Shown: piece after piece, positions 41,475 through 42,812 of the stretch
How positions within the stretch are numbered: the stretch's first letter is position 1
Layout: each line of letters opens with the position of its first letter
Source: an uncultured Erysipelotrichaceae bacterium
GTDB lineage: Bacteria; Bacillota_I; Bacilli_A; Erysipelotrichales; Erysipelotrichaceae
Assembly: GCA_934725085.1 (NCBI GenBank)
Contig: CAKVAL010000012.1
Location: 1 to 42,812 of the forward strand
Length of the DNA: 42,812 nucleotides
Direction: 5' to 3'
The notes under the pieces: model-generated
Told to the model about the DNA's origin: nothing
What the model saw: the letters and a program-made list of their open reading frames with translations, nothing else
Databases searched by the model: none
Program-made: the position numbers and the translations under genes

Positions 41475-42542
41475 ATGGCTGAAGATTATCAAAATGAATT
41501 GCAATTAGATTTAAATAAGAAAGTACAAGGAATCGTTAAGGAATTGCCTGATTTTATGTCTAAGTTCTTTAAAGAATTAAGAACTAAAGGTATGTCAGAA
41601 CGTACTAGACTTGAATACGCCTATGATATGAAAAGATTCTTTGACTTTGTACAAGTACAAGCTGGTTTTAAAGATAAGGATATACATTCTCTTAAAGCAA
41701 GCGAAATTTTAGATGTATTGACATATGATGATATCCAGGAATACTTGGATACCTTAAATACTTATACTGTATTAGATAAATATGGTCACGAAAAGGAAAA
41801 ATTAAGTTCTCCATCATCAAGAGCTAGAAAGATTTCATCCCTAAGATCTGTATATAAATTCTATTTTAGAATTGGTGAAATTACTCTCAACTTATCTGAT
41901 TTAATGGATCTACCAAAAATACCAGATAATGTAATTATGACAATGGATAAATCACAAGTTGCTAGAATATTAGAAGCAGTATCTGATACTAGTGGTATGA
42001 GTGATGGCGAAATTAAAAGACATAATAAGATTATTAAAAGAGATTATGCCATTATGATGTTGTTTTTTGGCACCGGTATTCGTGTATCAGAACTTGTAGG
42101 TATTGATTTAAGCGATATAGACTTCTATAACGCCTCTTTATTAATTACACGTAAAGGAGGCGACCAGGATGAAGTTTTCTTCCCTGAGATAGTAGAAAAC
42201 GCTATTAGAGACTATGCAGATAATGATAGAGACACCCTTCTAGCCGATAAAGAATCAAGTGCCCTCTTTATTTCTATGCAACATAAAAGAATGACGGTTA
42301 GAAGTGTTCAAGTCATGATTAAAGGCTACGCTGCTAAGGCTGGTTTAAACATGAAAGTAACACCTCATGCTCTAAGAAGAACCTTTGGTACAAATCTTTA
42401 TGAAGAAACAAATGATATTTATTTGGTTGCAGATGCCCTTCATCATAGTTCTGTAGAAACAACTAGAAAACATTATGCCAATATGAGTAAGGAACATAAA
42501 AGATTTGCAGCCAAGAAATCTAGTACACTATTCGAAAAGTAG
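41475..42542 (+). CDS. Tyrosine recombinase (XerC/XerD type)
   Basis: A 355-aa phage-integrase-family recombinase. The N-terminal SAM-like DNA-binding domain (about 25-130) includes MSERTRLEYAYDMKRFFDFV. The catalytic domain has the first Arg in FFGTGIRVSELVGID near 195-209, the Lys in ITRKGGDQDEV near 224, HALRRTFGTNLY near 298-309 (His and second Arg), LHHSSVETTRKHYANM near 321-336 with the last His/Trp-position His and the nucleophile Tyr. All residues are present, so it should be active. Longer than XerC/XerD of about 300 residues because of an extended N-terminus and inserts. It may be the chromosome-dimer recombinase or an integrase; it has no phage or transposon genes beside it. Confidence 0.9.
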   Translation: MAEDYQNELQLDLNKKVQGIVKELPDFMSKFFKELRTKGMSERTRLEYAYDMKRFFDFVQVQAGFKDKDIHSLKASEILDVLTYDDIQEYLDTLNTYTVLDKYGHEKEKLSSPSSRARKISSLRSVYKFYFRIGEITLNLSDLMDLPKIPDNVIMTMDKSQVARILEAVSDTSGMSDGEIKRHNKIIKRDYAIMMLFFGTGIRVSELVGIDLSDIDFYNASLLITRKGGDQDEVFFPEIVENAIRDYADNDRDTLLADKESSALFISMQHKRMTVRSVQVMIKGYAAKAGLNMKVTPHALRRTFGTNLYEETNDIYLVADALHHSSVETTRKHYANMSKEHKRFAAKKSSTLFEK

Positions 42543-42551
42543 CCCTACCTT

Positions 42552-42579
42552 TTGTGAATAGTTTCTGTATTTTTCACAA
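42552..42579 (+). repeat. Inverted repeat behind the recombinase gene
   Basis: TTGTGAA (42552-42558) and TTCACAA (42573-42579) can pair over a 14-nt loop. No T-run follows, so it is a poor terminator, but it is the only stem-loop directly behind the gene. A TATAAT at 42582-42587 follows. Confidence 0.3.
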
Positions 42580-42671
42580 GTTATAATAACGGGAAAATCG
42601 GAAAAATTTCAGAAAATTTTTGTAGAGTTATTCATTGTCATCATCAAATAAATACTTTTTTCTTAAATAAT

Positions 42672-42773
42672 TTATGCATCTAAATCTTTTTGTAAATATG
42701 AAGGTAAACCATATTCATAAGATAAGATTTTTTTGAATGAATCTCCCCGGGTCAAGACCCGGGGTATCTTACC
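42672..42773 (-). pseudogene. Possible broken coding fragment at the right edge
   Basis: On the minus strand a 33-codon open frame ends at TAA 42672-42674 and reads SFKKILSYEYGLPSYLQKDLDA at its end, which looks like real protein. Upstream in this frame is a TAG (42774-42776). Another minus frame coming from the window edge reads ADTFVQVTFASLRVRYPGS and stops in the palindrome. Together they look like one gene with a frameshift or an insertion at the palindrome. I do not recognise the family. The 42543-42671 stretch holds no gene. Confidence 0.3.
42745..42764. repeat. GC-rich palindrome CCCCGGGTC-AA-GACCCGGGG
   Basis: A 9-bp perfect inverted repeat with a 2-nt centre, almost pure G+C at the arms in otherwise AT-rich DNA. 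It lacks a T-run on either strand. It may be a mobile palindromic repeat (REP or MITE end) or the stem of a gene beyond the window. Its composition differs strongly from its surroundings. Confidence 0.55.
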
Positions 42774-42812
42774 CTAAGCGATGCAAATGTTACTTGAACA
42801 AATGTATCTGCT

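Noticed and set aside
1..42812. tRNA, rRNA, riboswitch or CRISPR array
   Set aside because: No cloverleaf-like sequence, rRNA segment, T-box or known riboswitch core, nor regularly spaced repeats were recognised on reading both strands.

Overview
This is an AT-rich chromosomal window of a low-GC Gram-positive bacterium. It carries CIRCE/HrcA heat-shock control, RNase Y with YmdB, FtsY with YlxM, and a DnaK without the extra insert of Gram-negative DnaK. UGA acts as a stop and Trp is TGG, which argues against a Mycoplasma-type code. An unusually short SMC and the gene mix suggest an Erysipelotrichia-like gut Firmicute. That placement is inference from gene content, not a measured phylogeny.

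Layout. 1-1402 is an accessory edge: triple CCCCTAA repeats, a terminator, two inverted perfect DnaA boxes, a small ORF, a hicA-hicB toxin-antitoxin pair and a third gene broken by an early TGA. 1427-8753 is the stress-chaperone block hrcA-grpE-dnaK-dnaJ-clpB, with two tandem CIRCE operators in front of hrcA and a third in front of clpB. 8793-11832 holds two overlapping AAA-type ATPase genes, each ending in a nuclease-like domain. 11842-15184 is rny-ymdB-pilin-rhomboid, a tightly packed unit with its own promoter.

15314-28622 is the most striking part, a type IV pilus (T4P)/type II secretion-like locus. A small pilin is transcribed leftward and divergently from a 2720-residue protein that starts with a prepilin signal and carries three beta-helix-like modules with Glug-type motifs, Ig-like regions and an InlB-type B-repeat. 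Behind the giant gene, almost without gaps, come four small pilin-like proteins, a prepilin peptidase and PilM, PilN and PilO homologues. No assembly ATPase (PilB), retraction ATPase (PilT) or platform protein (PilC) is present. The simplest model is a surface pilus with small major pilins, a set of minor pilins and a giant modular adhesin anchored through its own pilin helix.

The pilus genes run by start/stop overlap into housekeeping genes: holA, a U32 protein, a MATE transporter, then smc-ftsY-ylxM-ackA-nrnA. HU has its own promoter and terminator. The right end has a bitopic membrane protein on the minus strand, an SdpI-like protein, another small membrane protein and a XerC/D-type recombinase. 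These three plus-strand genes each have a -10-like box exactly 6 nt before the ATG, so they may make leaderless mRNAs. The last 270 bases hold a GC-rich palindrome and what looks like a broken coding fragment on the minus strand.
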